From Roseburia faecis (GTDB lineage: Bacteria; Bacillota; Clostridia; Lachnospirales; Lachnospiraceae), in assembly GCF_001406815.1 (NCBI RefSeq), contig NZ_CVRR01000005.1, positions 1-64,000 on the forward strand: a stretch of DNA of 64,000 nt. Reading direction: 5' to 3'. How positions within the stretch are numbered: the stretch's first letter is position 1; every line of letters starts with the position of its first letter. The notes below the pieces were generated by a model. That model was not told the DNA's origin. It worked only from the letters and a program-made list of their open reading frames with translations, and searched no databases. This document shows, piece by piece, positions 1 through 9,128 of this stretch. The translations under genes and the position numbers were made by a program.

Positions 1-37
1 ATCAATGTTCGTTGTTGTTATTTCCAACAGCTTGTAT

Positions 38-66
38 ATTTTATCATATCTTCAAGTCGTTGTCAA
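38..66 (-). promoter_or_regulatory. Sigma-A promoter P1 of a leftward tandem array (probable rRNA promoter)
   Basis: On the minus strand a -35 TTGACA (plus 61-66) and a -10 TAAAAT (plus 38-43) are separated by exactly 17 bases. This is the most downstream of three promoters spaced 78 and 117 bases apart that all point out of the left edge. The minus strand downstream of it ends in GAACATTGAT, which resembles the leader before 16S rRNA in many Clostridia. An rRNA operon just outside the window is inferred. Confidence 0.8.
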
Positions 67-115
67 CAACTTTTTTATTTTTTCTTTGTTGTCGTTCTTT
101 CGCGGCAACTCTGAT

Positions 116-144
116 ATCTTATCACGTCTGTCGCTTTTTGTCAA
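116..144 (-). promoter_or_regulatory. Sigma-A promoter P2 of the leftward tandem array
   Basis: The -35 TTGACA (plus 139-144) and -10 TAAGAT (plus 116-121) are 17 bases apart. The -35 context GTTGTTGACAA is identical to that of P1, as if the two arose by duplication. No gene lies between the promoters, so they appear to drive one transcript. Confidence 0.8.
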
Positions 145-232
145 CAACTTTTTCTCGGCAATTTATTCTGTCGGAGCTCAATATCACTTGGCTTTATCCG
201 ATCAGAACTGCTCTGCACGAGTCAGCTTTGTT

Positions 233-261
233 ATAATACCACCCAGCTCGAATTTTGTCAA
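233..261 (-). promoter_or_regulatory. Sigma-A promoter P3 of the leftward tandem array
   Basis: The -35 TTGACA (plus 256-261) and -10 TATTAT (plus 233-238) have a 17-base spacer. It is the most upstream promoter of the array and lies 109 bases beyond the radA stop codon. The AT-rich stretch 262-369 between it and radA holds no gene and no clear terminator. Confidence 0.75.
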
Positions 262-369
262 TCAGAAATTACAAATTAAATTATATTCAGACAATTTATG
301 TTGTATTCTAAAATTGTTATATCATGCTTTTTATTTTTCACACAATACAAGAAATTCATATAACATAGC

Positions 370-1740
370 CTATGCCTGAATTGCATCCAGTGCCTCCCTG
401 ACATTTGCCACCCCGATCAGCTTCATTGCATACTTCTTCCCTACAGAAGGAAGGGATACTTTTGGCAGAATGCATACTTCAAAACCAAGTTTGGCTGCCT
501 CTGCCACACGTTGTTCTGCCATGCTTACACCACGCACTTCCCCGCTTAATCCCACCTCGCCAAAACAGATGGTCTTCTCATCAATCGTCAGATCCAGTTT
601 GCTTGACATAATGGCAAGCACAATTCCCAGATCAATTGCCGGTTCATTCATACGGATTCCGCCCGCGATATTTACATAAGCATCACAATCCGACAACTGC
701 ATTCCAATACGTTTTTCCAAAACTGCCATCAGCAGATTCACGCGGTTAAAGTCCGTTCCGGTCGCAGTTCTCCTCGGATTGTTGAAATAGCTGTGACAGA
801 TCAGCGCCTGAATTTCCAAAAGAATCGGACGGGTACCCTCGATGGAACATGCCACGACAGAACCGGAAGCATCCTTTGGTTTGCCGCTGAGCATATACTC
901 GGACGGATTCTCCACCTCAACCAGTCCCTCTGTGCGCATCTCAAAAACACCGATCTCGTTCGTGGAGCCAAAACGGTTCTTCACGCCACGCAGAATCCGG
1001 TAGCTTTCATGACGGTCTCCTTCAAAATAAAGAACCGTATCCACCATATGTTCCAGTACACGTGGACCTGCCACGACCCCTTCCTTTGTCACATGCCCGA
1101 CAATAAAGATCGAGATATCCATTCCTTTTGCGATCTGCATAAGAACACCTGTAGACTCACGCACCTGTGACACGCTGCCAGGCGCCGAGGAAACGTTTTC
1201 GTTATACATGGTCTGGATACTGTCGATCACCACAATCTGTGGCTTATTCCGTTCAATTACCGTGCGTATGGTGTCCAGACTGGTCTCACACAACAGTTCC
1301 AGATGATCACTGAATGTGCCAATCCGCTCTGCACGCAGTTTGATCTGCTGCAGGGACTCTTCCCCGGACACATACAGTACCGAAAGATTCTGCCCGGACA
1401 GATTCCGGCAGACTTGTAATAAAAGCGTTGATTTACCGATTCCCGGATCTCCTCCAACCAGAACGAGGGAGCCTTTTACAACTCCCCCGCCCAATACACG
1501 ATCCAGCTCCGGCATGGATGTGGAAATCCGCTCCTCATCCGATGTCTTTATTGCAGAAAGCGGAACAGGTTTCGCTTCTGTCACCGGTTTTATTTTTCCG
1601 GAAGTACTGAGTGCTTTCCGGTCCACCAGTTCCTCTACGAACGTGTTCCACTCTCTGCATGCCGGACACTGGCCCATCCATTTGGATGATTCATATCCGC
1701 AATTCTGGCAAAAAAACGCACTGGTTTTTGCTTTTGCCAT
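370..1740 (-). CDS. radA: DNA repair protein RadA
   Basis: RadA is a RecA-like ATPase that processes branched recombination intermediates and helps in DNA repair. The 456 residues match the usual family length. A C4 zinc finger (Cys11, Cys14, Cys25, Cys28) is followed by a Walker A motif GDPGIGKST near residue 97-105, the RadA-specific KNRFG motif near residue 255 and a C-terminal Lon-protease-like domain. The gene starts 3 bases after the stop of the small conserved gene upstream and is the last cistron of an operon with clpC. A clpC-radA neighbourhood is common in Firmicutes, but ctsR, mcsA and mcsB are not here. Confidence 0.96.
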   Translation of the reverse strand: MAKAKTSAFFCQNCGYESSKWMGQCPACREWNTFVEELVDRKALSTSGKIKPVTEAKPVPLSAIKTSDEERISTSMPELDRVLGGGVVKGSLVLVGGDPGIGKSTLLLQVCRNLSGQNLSVLYVSGEESLQQIKLRAERIGTFSDHLELLCETSLDTIRTVIERNKPQIVVIDSIQTMYNENVSSAPGSVSQVRESTGVLMQIAKGMDISIFIVGHVTKEGVVAGPRVLEHMVDTVLYFEGDRHESYRILRGVKNRFGSTNEIGVFEMRTEGLVEVENPSEYMLSGKPKDASGSVVACSIEGTRPILLEIQALICHSYFNNPRRTATGTDFNRVNLLMAVLEKRIGMQLSDCDAYVNIAGGIRMNEPAIDLGIVLAIMSSKLDLTIDEKTICFGEVGLSGEVRGVSMAEQRVAEAAKLGFEVCILPKVSLPSVGKKYAMKLIGVANVREALDAIQA

Positions 1741-1743
1741 ATA

Positions 1744-2157
1744 TTATCTCTTTTCTACGCGGATTGCTACCGCATCTGCTCCTTCTAATTCTACGCTCAG
1801 GCTTAATTTGCCTCCAAGATTGGTCTTCATTGTTCCTGCAGACTTGCCATTGATATCAATCTCGTACTCTGTCTCTTCTGCCAGCTCCAATGTGATCTGT
1901 GCATCTTCCGGTCCCTCTACCGTAAAGCTGACAGTATTCTCATCCTCTGTAAAATTGGTGACAGCTGTACCCGGTACAGATTCATATACAAACAGTCCGT
2001 TACGCTCCAGCTTTGTAATCTCCTTGAACGTTTTTACTTTGTATTTATCTCCATGAAATTCGTAGTTATCAAGCTTTGCTTTCGCTCCCAGAGTGTAATC
2101 GCCGAAACTAAGGGTTCCGTTTCCTTCCGTACGAATTAATTCACTGATTGCAGCCAT
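1744..2157 (-). CDS. Conserved small protein of unknown function
   Basis: This 137-residue protein sits between clpC and radA, 44 bases downstream of clpC. It has no signal peptide, no membrane segment and no cysteine. It is acidic and rich in alternating beta-strand patterns, with a repeated ITLELAEET / LSLSVELEG character in the second half, which suggests a small beta-sandwich. I recall similar Lachnospiraceae proteins carrying the automatic label endosialidase, but no catalytic signature of a sialidase is visible, so I assign no function. A ribosome binding site (AGGAGG-type, complement of tcctcct at 2163-2169) precedes the ATG. Confidence 0.8.
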   Translation of the reverse strand: MAAISELIRTEGNGTLSFGDYTLGAKAKLDNYEFHGDKYKVKTFKEITKLERNGLFVYESVPGTAVTNFTEDENTVSFTVEGPEDAQITLELAEETEYEIDINGKSAGTMKTNLGGKLSLSVELEGADAVAIRVEKR

Positions 2158-2201
2158 GATTTTTCCTCCTGTGTGGTTGATTATTTGGTTCTTAAATTAT
2201 A

Positions 2202-4646
2202 TCACTTTTTATCTTTTGATACAATGATTTCCTTGTTCTTCGTCGTCACGATCACACGGTCTTTCGCATGGATTTCTCCACGGATCAGTGCGTCTGCCAA
2301 ACGGTCTTCCACCTCATCCTGCAGCTTTCTGCGCAGAGGTCTGGCACCGTATTTGCGGTCATACGCTTTTTCAACAATAAATTCCTTTGCAGCTTCCCGT
2401 ACCACCAGATCAATCTGCAGCTGTTCCTTACAGCGTTTCTGTAAATCACGCACCATAATGCCGATGATTTTTTTCATATCGTCTTTGTTCAGCGCACGGA
2501 ATACAATTGTCTCATCAATACGGTTTAAAAACTCCGGTTTAAAAATACGTTTGACTTCTTCCATCACGCTGGCTTTCATCCGCTCGTGATCCTGCTTTTC
2601 ATCTTCTTTTGCACCAAAGCCAAGCTTCTTCGGCTCGATGATCGACTGTGCGCCCGCATTACTGGTCATGATGATAATGGCATTCTTGAAATCTACTTTG
2701 CGTCCCTGGGAATCTGTAATATGCCCGTCATCCAGCACCTGAAGTAAGATGTTAAACACATCCGGATGGGCTTTTTCAATTTCATCAAACAAAATCACAG
2801 AAAACGGATTTCTGCGGACTTTTTCCGAAAGCTGGCCCCCATCCTCATGGCCCACATATCCTGGCGGGGAGCCAATCATTTTGGATACACTGTGCTTTTC
2901 CATATACTCCGACATATCCACCCGGATCATGGATTCCTCGTTGCCAAACACAGCCTCTGCCAGTGCTTTGGAAACTTCCGTCTTTCCGACACCGGTTGGT
3001 CCCAAAAACAGGAACGAACCGATCGGACGCTTCGGGTCTTTGAGTCCCACGCGACCACGGCGGACAGCCTTGGAAACTGCAGATACTGCTTCTTCCTGTC
3101 CAATCACGCGCTTGTGCAGTGTTTCTTCCAGTTTCTGCAGACGGGATGCCTCGCTTTCTGTCAGACGGCTGACCGGAATCTTTGTCCATCCAGCCACCAC
3201 ATCGGCAATCTCATTTTCGCCCACCACCGGAACTTTGTTTTTGGATACGCGGCGGTTCTTTTTTTCGAGTTTTTCCCTGGATGCCTGCAGGTTCTCCCGT
3301 GTCTCTTTCAATGTGCGGGCTTTCTCGATATCTCCCTCCTGCAGCGCATGTTCCATATCCAGTTCCGTCTGATGAATCTCACGGTTTAACTGCATCATCT
3401 CATCCGATCCATGCATCATTCCAAGCCGTGCTTTTGCAGCTGCCTCATCCATCAGATCAATCGCCTTATCCGGCAGAAAACGGTCATTGACATAACGGGC
3501 AGATAAACGCACGGATGCTTCCACTCCCTCATCCGTAATCTGCACATGATGATGCTTTTCATACAGCTTTCGCAGCCCTTTTAAAATCTCAATGGATTCT
3601 TCCTCTGTCGGTTCCTCCACCTGTACCGGCTGGAACCGCCGCTCGAGTGCTGCGTCTTTTTCAATATACTTGCGATACTCTTCGATCGTGGTTGCACCGA
3701 TCACCTGCACATCTCCGCGTGCAAGTGCCGGTTTTAAAATATTAGACGCATCCAGTGCACCTTCTGCTCCACCTGCGCCAATAATCGTGTGCAGTTCATC
3801 AATAAACAGCAGCACGTTCCCAGCCGTTTCCACTTCATTTATCACTTTTTTAATACGGTCTTCAAATTCCCCGCGGTATTTGGATTTTGCAACGAGTCCG
3901 GACATGTCCAGAGATACCAGACGTTTATCTGCCACAATATCCGGTACGTTTCCGTTTACCAGACTCTGTGCAATTCCTTCAACGATCGCTGTCTTACCGA
4001 CACCCGGCTCTCCGATCAGACACGGATTATTTTTGCCTCTGCGGCACAGGATCTGGATCACCCGTTCGGTTTCCTTTTCCCTGCCAATTACCGGGTCTAA
4101 CCGTCCGGCCCGCGCCATAGCTGTCAGATCGCGGGAATACTGATCGAGCGTAGGGGTAAGTGTTGCCTCCTCATTTCTTCCACGCTGGATTTCTTCCCGG
4201 TACTGTGCCGGGTCCTCTCCCATCGCAGCAAGAATATCCACAAAAAGTTTCTGTGGGTTGGCTCCCATTGTATTTAAAAGCCGGGAAGCTGCACAATCCC
4301 CCTCTTTTATGATGGCAAGCAGCAGGTGTTCGGTTCCGATCCGTTCACTGTCAAAACGGTCTGCCATCTCCCTGGCACGATCCAGAACCATCTGGGTACG
4401 CGGAGAATATCCGTCACGGTCTGCCACCGTCACCTCCTCACCTGCCGCAACCAGTTCATCAATCAGCTTAAGCAGCGCTTCCAGTTCCACATTATTGGCT
4501 GTCAGTACTTCTGCTGCTACACCGGTTCCTTCCTTGAGCAGTCCCGCCAGAATATGTTCGGTTCCGACATAGTTGCAGCCGGACGAACGGGAAAGGCGGT
4601 TCGCATAATTCAGAGCTTTTTTCGCCTTATCTGTATATGGAATCAA
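2202..4646 (-). CDS. clpC: ATP-dependent Clp protease ATP-binding subunit ClpC
   Basis: ClpC is a Hsp100 unfoldase that feeds substrates to ClpP, usually with an adaptor such as MecA. The 814-residue protein has the full family layout: two N-terminal Clp_N repeats, AAA module 1 with Walker A GEPGVGKT near residue 213, a middle region with a UVR-type coiled coil (around 410-470), AAA module 2 with GPTGVGKT near residue 546, and an LGFG loop expected to dock ClpP. The mecA adaptor gene lies elsewhere in the window (21701-22354). It begins 23 bases after the cohesin-like gene and shares its transcript. No CtsR operator or ctsR-mcsAB genes precede it, so control probably differs from Bacillus. 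Confidence 0.97.
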   Translation of the reverse strand: MIPYTDKAKKALNYANRLSRSSGCNYVGTEHILAGLLKEGTGVAAEVLTANNVELEALLKLIDELVAAGEEVTVADRDGYSPRTQMVLDRAREMADRFDSERIGTEHLLLAIIKEGDCAASRLLNTMGANPQKLFVDILAAMGEDPAQYREEIQRGRNEEATLTPTLDQYSRDLTAMARAGRLDPVIGREKETERVIQILCRRGKNNPCLIGEPGVGKTAIVEGIAQSLVNGNVPDIVADKRLVSLDMSGLVAKSKYRGEFEDRIKKVINEVETAGNVLLFIDELHTIIGAGGAEGALDASNILKPALARGDVQVIGATTIEEYRKYIEKDAALERRFQPVQVEEPTEEESIEILKGLRKLYEKHHHVQITDEGVEASVRLSARYVNDRFLPDKAIDLMDEAAAKARLGMMHGSDEMMQLNREIHQTELDMEHALQEGDIEKARTLKETRENLQASREKLEKKNRRVSKNKVPVVGENEIADVVAGWTKIPVSRLTESEASRLQKLEETLHKRVIGQEEAVSAVSKAVRRGRVGLKDPKRPIGSFLFLGPTGVGKTEVSKALAEAVFGNEESMIRVDMSEYMEKHSVSKMIGSPPGYVGHEDGGQLSEKVRRNPFSVILFDEIEKAHPDVFNILLQVLDDGHITDSQGRKVDFKNAIIIMTSNAGAQSIIEPKKLGFGAKEDEKQDHERMKASVMEEVKRIFKPEFLNRIDETIVFRALNKDDMKKIIGIMVRDLQKRCKEQLQIDLVVREAAKEFIVEKAYDRKYGARPLRRKLQDEVEDRLADALIRGEIHAKDRVIVTTKNKEIIVSKDKK

Positions 4647-4669
4647 AATTTATACCTCCTGTTACAATT

Positions 4670-6304
4670 CTACAAATCAATAAATTCGATATCGTCATCG
4701 GTATCTTTTTTGGTTGTTTTCTTCTTTCTTCCGAGCATGGAGCTTCGAACTTCTTCTGCCAGTTCTTTCTGCAGCATGATATCTTCATCATCTGCATCCC
4801 GGTAATGGTCCTCCCGCTTCTCCCGCTCTTTTTCCCTGTCATCGGTATCTTCTTCCGGATCATCCAGGTCATCCTCCAGATCATCCTCAATACCCTCTAA
4901 CAGTTTATGCATAAATCCGCCTTTTCTGCGGAATGTTTCCTTTCCGTAACGCTTGGATATCCCGGTGTCATCCGGATCATCCGTTTCATACAGTTTTTCA
5001 TCGTCCGGATCATCGTAATCCTCATCGTCGTCATCATCATCGTCATAAAAATCATCATAAGGATCGTCATCATCTTTTTTTCTTTTGACGATCAGAACCA
5101 CTATGATAATCAGAAGAATCAGTACAACCACAACGAACGCACAGAGAATCAGCCGCATCTGGCTTTCCGTACTCTGGAACAGGCCCGTTTCCCCTTCCTG
5201 GGTAGAAGCTTCTGCAGATGTTGTCTCTTCTATGGTATGCTTATACTGGTTATAGTTCATACATACAAACGGATAAATTTCTTCCGGATCATCCAGATCC
5301 AGCATATACAAAGCACCGTTTTGTCCGTTTTCATCCACCAGATACAAAAGTCTCAGCGGTGTGTCTATTCCGTCTTTGCGCATGCACGGATATTTATTTT
5401 CCCACAAAGTCACTGTATCTTTGACAAAGCCATCCAAAACATAGCGATCCGGAATACTGTCTGTCAGATAGAGATTTGTTCCGTCAATCGTAAAATACTG
5501 CTGCCCGTCTGCCGGAGCCTGTGTCTCTCCTTTTTGCTGTGTATCCTGTGATTCCTGCTGCGCAGCTCCTCTGGTCACCTGAATGGTATAGGTCTTTTTC
5601 ACACCATTTTCCGCCTGCACGACGATCTGTACTTTATTTACACCGGTTTTCAGTTTGTCTGCCCCACTGACCGAGATCACAGATGCCTTAGCATCATTTG
5701 GCTGTGCGCTGACTGCCAGCGATGTCACCTGATCTCCCACTTTTGCCTGATATTCGGTAACTTTCGACTGAAATTCCGGAGAAAGGGTTCCTTCGGAAAT
5801 CGTCAGGGATGCCAGCGTATTATCTTTTGATTTGTCATCTGCTGCCGCTGCCGAATTTTCAACAGCTACAGATACACTTGCACCTCCCACATCCACGCGG
5901 TCCCCTTCCTGATTGCCCGCAGATGGTGCGGATGCGGCAAAACTTGCAGTTCCCGCCGCATCTGCTTTAAATTTAACAGTTCCGCTTGCACGTTTGTTTC
6001 CGGAACCGTAACTTCCCAGAGTCATAGAAACCGTGCCTGCATTTACACTGGTTTCCGCTGTTGCTGACTGATAAGTAAAAAGATCTTTGGAATATGTCAG
6101 ATTTACCGTTCCCGTCACCCCTGCCGGAAGTGTCACTGTCACTGCCAGAGTATCTCCTATTTTCACGGATCTGGCGCTTAAAGCAATGATCATGCTCTCC
6201 GCCTGTGCATGCACATCCGGTGTCATGATACAACTGATCAGAAATACCAGTGCCAGTACCACTCCCAGTATCCGTTTTCCTTTTGCTTTGCTTTTTTGTC
6301 TCAT
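4670..6304 (-). CDS. Membrane-anchored surface protein with cohesin-like and cadherin-like domains
   Basis: The 544-residue protein starts with a signal peptide (cleavage near residue 34-36). Residues about 38-150 look like a cohesin-type beta-sandwich: VKIGDTLAVTVTLPAGVTG, then LTYSKDLFTYQSAT, then a long strand-rich tail. Residues about 165-250 match the cadherin-like beta-sandwich repeat, ending in KKTYTIQVTRG. A region without a recognised fold follows, then one membrane helix (about 381-406) and a cytoplasmic tail with a very acidic stretch (about 409-450, mostly Asp) and further charged residues. The neighbour upstream encodes a secreted enzyme with a dockerin and the same cadherin-like repeat, so a docking partnership is plausible. 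The cohesin call rests on pattern only. Confidence 0.72.
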   Translation of the reverse strand: MRQKSKAKGKRILGVVLALVFLISCIMTPDVHAQAESMIIALSARSVKIGDTLAVTVTLPAGVTGTVNLTYSKDLFTYQSATAETSVNAGTVSMTLGSYGSGNKRASGTVKFKADAAGTASFAASAPSAGNQEGDRVDVGGASVSVAVENSAAAADDKSKDNTLASLTISEGTLSPEFQSKVTEYQAKVGDQVTSLAVSAQPNDAKASVISVSGADKLKTGVNKVQIVVQAENGVKKTYTIQVTRGAAQQESQDTQQKGETQAPADGQQYFTIDGTNLYLTDSIPDRYVLDGFVKDTVTLWENKYPCMRKDGIDTPLRLLYLVDENGQNGALYMLDLDDPEEIYPFVCMNYNQYKHTIEETTSAEASTQEGETGLFQSTESQMRLILCAFVVVVLILLIIIVVLIVKRKKDDDDPYDDFYDDDDDDDEDYDDPDDEKLYETDDPDDTGISKRYGKETFRRKGGFMHKLLEGIEDDLEDDLDDPEEDTDDREKEREKREDHYRDADDEDIMLQKELAEEVRSSMLGRKKKTTKKDTDDDIEFIDL

Positions 6305-6320
6305 ATGTTCTGCCTTTCTT

Positions 6321-8084
6321 TTACTGCTGAATGGTGATCTTCCCCTGAAGATGTTTGTTCAGATATACCAGATCAAGCACATTGACCCCGTCTTTTTTGC
6401 GGTTTGTATCTGCGGCCTTAAGATAACATCCGGTAAGCTTTTGGGTACCATTCAGATGCCTGTTCAAACGGTTCAGATCTGTTTTGTTGATCTTTCCATC
6501 TCCGTTTACATCTCCATAAATCACAAGCGTATAGGAAGAAACTTTCTTGTTTTTGCTGTCATACACCTGCAGAACATTGCCGGTTGAAACGATTCCGGTA
6601 ACACTCTTTTTGGATGCACTGAACAGTTTGACCGTTCCCGCGGTCACTTTAAGTTTTTTCAAAAATGTTGCCGCCTTTGTTCCCGGCGCAATCCCCGTAA
6701 CCATTTTGTTTTTCAACTGATATGTTTTCGAAGTCACGGAAGTCTTCTCGGTCTCTGCCGCTGCACCAGCTTTCTTTACAATGGTAAGCGTATAGGTTTT
6801 GGATGCTCCGCTCTCCGATTTGCAGGTAACTTTACACGTATTGGTTCCCGTCTGAAGTTTTTTGGTGCCGGTTCCCGTCACAGAAGATTTCGCAGCTACC
6901 GGTGATGCACTTATGGTAACGGAGGAAACTTTGCTGTCCACGACGAGGGAATACGAAGTAGTATCTCCGCGAAATACCGGTGTCAGTGTCTGTCCGGTTA
7001 CGCTGAGCGATTTCAGATAGTTATTCGGATTTCCACTGGCTGTAAATGTCACTGCAGATGCCGGCATACCGGAATAAACCGGAATACGGAATACAAATGC
7101 CTGCTGCTTGTCCGCATACCCCTGTCCTAGCTTTCTGCCCTCGTTGTAAGCAGCCGCAAGGTTTGCCATATACTGGTGGCTGTACAGATTCTTCTGATTC
7201 ACTACATTAAACTTCTGGAAATACAACGTATCCTGGCCCACGCCAATATAGTTTTTCGCCAGAATTTTCGCTCCTCCTTCGAGCGCTGCATAACGGGTAT
7301 TCCATCCCGCTTTTTTTGCATATGCCAGTCCGTTTTTGATGACCAGTGTGGAGGTAATGCCCGCTGCCCCCACATTAAAATAGTTATAGTAACCCTCATA
7401 ACCGCTATAAGTTCCGGAAATCAGGGAACTGGTTCCTTTTAACCCCTGCTCCTGACGCACTCTCGATGCAAGATGATACGGGCTGACCCCGGTTTCCTCA
7501 CCGATATCCATAAATGCCTGCGCATAATCCAGCTCAGATCCGTCGCTGTCCTCAACCATATTCTCCATAAAGGTTCCTTTCAGGATAGAAGAAACTCCCT
7601 GTCTGGTCTGCACCTTGCTGAAACTTAAACTTTCAAATTGAAAAATATCGGTTTCATTGAGAAAATTCCGTGGGTCTAAATAATAAGCGATATAGTCTGC
7701 ATCAGCACCGACCCACGAAGATCCGTCATAGACCGTCCACACATTGGTGGTCCAGTCATATGCACCGTCTGCGGTGGATTTGGTTGCGTCATTTCCAGTC
7801 TTCGGAACAAGATTGACTCCGTTTACGCTCTCTTTGCTGACCACGGTATTCCAGTCAAGCCCGGTCTTAACCGCCTGAAACTGCCACTGCGGATATGCTG
7901 TGTGAAGCGCGGAAAGTGCACGGATGTAACTATCCGGAAATCCTGCCGCACGCAGCTGCACGGCATAACTGCTGGCTGCTGCATCTGTACGCACACTGAC
8001 TCCGGCAAGTGTTCCTGTTATAAGAATTACCCCACAAAGCAGGGCACTCAAAAAGCGTTTTATCTTTCGCATATTCTTCCTCAC
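6321..8084 (-). CDS. Secreted GH73-type endo-beta-N-acetylglucosaminidase with cadherin-like and dockerin domains
   Basis: This is a 587-residue exported peptidoglycan hydrolase candidate. A signal peptide (about 1-35) is followed by a linker and a glucosaminidase region (about 190-340) that includes the helix with SPYHLASRVRQEQG, then a cadherin-like beta-sandwich (about 355-440, ending in KTYTLTIVKK). The C-terminus (about 525-587) is a type I dockerin with two calcium-loop repeats, DVNGDGKINKTDLNRL and a second loop containing NVLDLVYLNKHL. It is the first gene after a consensus promoter and lies 16 bases from the cohesin-like gene. GH73 enzymes cut the glycan strand of peptidoglycan. Attachment to the surface through the dockerin is inferred. 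Confidence 0.85.
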   Translation of the reverse strand: MRKNMRKIKRFLSALLCGVILITGTLAGVSVRTDAAASSYAVQLRAAGFPDSYIRALSALHTAYPQWQFQAVKTGLDWNTVVSKESVNGVNLVPKTGNDATKSTADGAYDWTTNVWTVYDGSSWVGADADYIAYYLDPRNFLNETDIFQFESLSFSKVQTRQGVSSILKGTFMENMVEDSDGSELDYAQAFMDIGEETGVSPYHLASRVRQEQGLKGTSSLISGTYSGYEGYYNYFNVGAAGITSTLVIKNGLAYAKKAGWNTRYAALEGGAKILAKNYIGVGQDTLYFQKFNVVNQKNLYSHQYMANLAAAYNEGRKLGQGYADKQQAFVFRIPVYSGMPASAVTFTASGNPNNYLKSLSVTGQTLTPVFRGDTTSYSLVVDSKVSSVTISASPVAAKSSVTGTGTKKLQTGTNTCKVTCKSESGASKTYTLTIVKKAGAAAETEKTSVTSKTYQLKNKMVTGIAPGTKAATFLKKLKVTAGTVKLFSASKKSVTGIVSTGNVLQVYDSKNKKVSSYTLVIYGDVNGDGKINKTDLNRLNRHLNGTQKLTGCYLKAADTNRKKDGVNVLDLVYLNKHLQGKITIQQ

Positions 8085-8137
8085 CTGTTATGATCTGACT
8101 GCGCGGCATCCCAAATGCAGTGCAGTCTTTCTGTATC

Positions 8138-8166
8138 ATTATATAGAAAAAGCATATCTGCGTCAA
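8138..8166 (-). promoter_or_regulatory. Sigma-A promoter for the GH73-cohesin-clpC-radA operon
   Basis: TTGACG (plus 8161-8166) and TATAAT (plus 8138-8143) are 17 bases apart on the minus strand. The -35 hexamer overlaps the stop codon region of the upstream GT2 gene. No heptad repeat of the CtsR type is present around it, and no other good promoter is seen between here and radA. Confidence 0.75.
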
Positions 8167-9128
8167 TTCTGTGCGTTGTTCTTTTTGTTCCGGGTACAGT
8201 TACTCTCCTTTATGATATAATGCGGACGTCTTTTGACTTCCATATAGGTTTTTGCAATATACTGTCCCATAATTCCCATACAAAACAGCTGGATTCCGCC
8301 AATGCATGTCACGATACATACCAGCGACGGCCAGCCGGCAACCGGATCCCCGAATACCAATGCGCGTACGATTTCCGCGATGATTGCAATAAAAGAAACC
8401 ACGGTGAGCACCAGCCCCAGATACGAGGAAATCTTCAGCGGAATATCCGAAAAATTGATAATCCCATCAAACGAATAACGCACAAGTTTCCAGAAACTCC
8501 ACTTGGTTTCTCCCGCAGACCGTTCTACATTTTGAAATTCCAGCCATTTGGTATCATATCCGACCCAGGCAAAGATTCCCTTGGAAAACCGGTTGTATTC
8601 GCTGACGGAAAGAATGGAATCTACCATTGCACGGTTCATCAGACGGTAATCCCTTGCCCCATCTGCAATCTCAATGTGGGAAAGTTTCCGCATAACTTTA
8701 TAAAACATGCGTGCAAAAAACGAACGGATCTTCGGCTCTCCCTGCCGGTTCACCCGCCGGGTTGCCACATTGTCACAGTCTCCGGCTTCTAACATCGCAG
8801 CCATCTGTGGCAAAAGAGTGGGCGGATCCTGCAGATCCGCATCCATCGTCGTCACATAATCCCCCTTTGCATAGGACAATCCTGCCAGCAGCGCCGCTTC
8901 TTTTCCAAAATTGCGGGAAAAAGAAAGATAGTGCACGCGCTCATCTTCTGCTGCAAGTTCCCGGATCTTTTGCAGTGTTGCATCCTTCGATCCGTCATTG
9001 ACAAATAAATATTCAAAATCATAATCGCCCATTTCCCGTGTCACGCGGTTTAATTCCCGGTACAAAATCTGCAGAGATTCCTGCTCATTGTACATCGGTA
9101 CGACGATACTGATGCATTTTTTCCCCAT
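8163..9128 (-). CDS. GT2 family glycosyltransferase (CsbB/GtrB/DPM1-like)
   Basis: The 321-residue protein is a polyprenyl-phosphate sugar transferase candidate. Its GT-A domain opens with SIVVPMYNEQES and carries the DADLQDPP metal and nucleotide binding motif near residue 97. Two hydrophobic helices near 230-290 anchor it in the membrane. The start overlaps the end of the yfhO-like gene by 44 bases and has its own AAGGGGG site. In Bacillus and Listeria, CsbB-type GT2 enzymes load a sugar onto undecaprenyl phosphate and YfhO-type GT-C enzymes pass it to lipoteichoic acid. The same pairing is inferred here. Confidence 0.88.
   Translation of the reverse strand: MGKKCISIVVPMYNEQESLQILYRELNRVTREMGDYDFEYLFVNDGSKDATLQKIRELAAEDERVHYLSFSRNFGKEAALLAGLSYAKGDYVTTMDADLQDPPTLLPQMAAMLEAGDCDNVATRRVNRQGEPKIRSFFARMFYKVMRKLSHIEIADGARDYRLMNRAMVDSILSVSEYNRFSKGIFAWVGYDTKWLEFQNVERSAGETKWSFWKLVRYSFDGIINFSDIPLKISSYLGLVLTVVSFIAIIAEIVRALVFGDPVAGWPSLVCIVTCIGGIQLFCMGIMGQYIAKTYMEVKRRPHYIIKESNCTRNKKNNAQN

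Noticed and set aside
1744-2157. Endosialidase function for the small protein between clpC and radA
   Set aside because: The label may circulate in automatic annotation, but no sialidase motif is visible in 137 residues.
2749-3389. Long plus-strand frames opposite clpC
   Set aside because: Shadows of the minus-strand clpC frame; no ribosome binding site and unnatural Ser/Arg/His composition.
8085-8170. CtsR heptad operator before the clpC operon
   Set aside because: No GGTCAAA-type direct repeat is found around the promoter.
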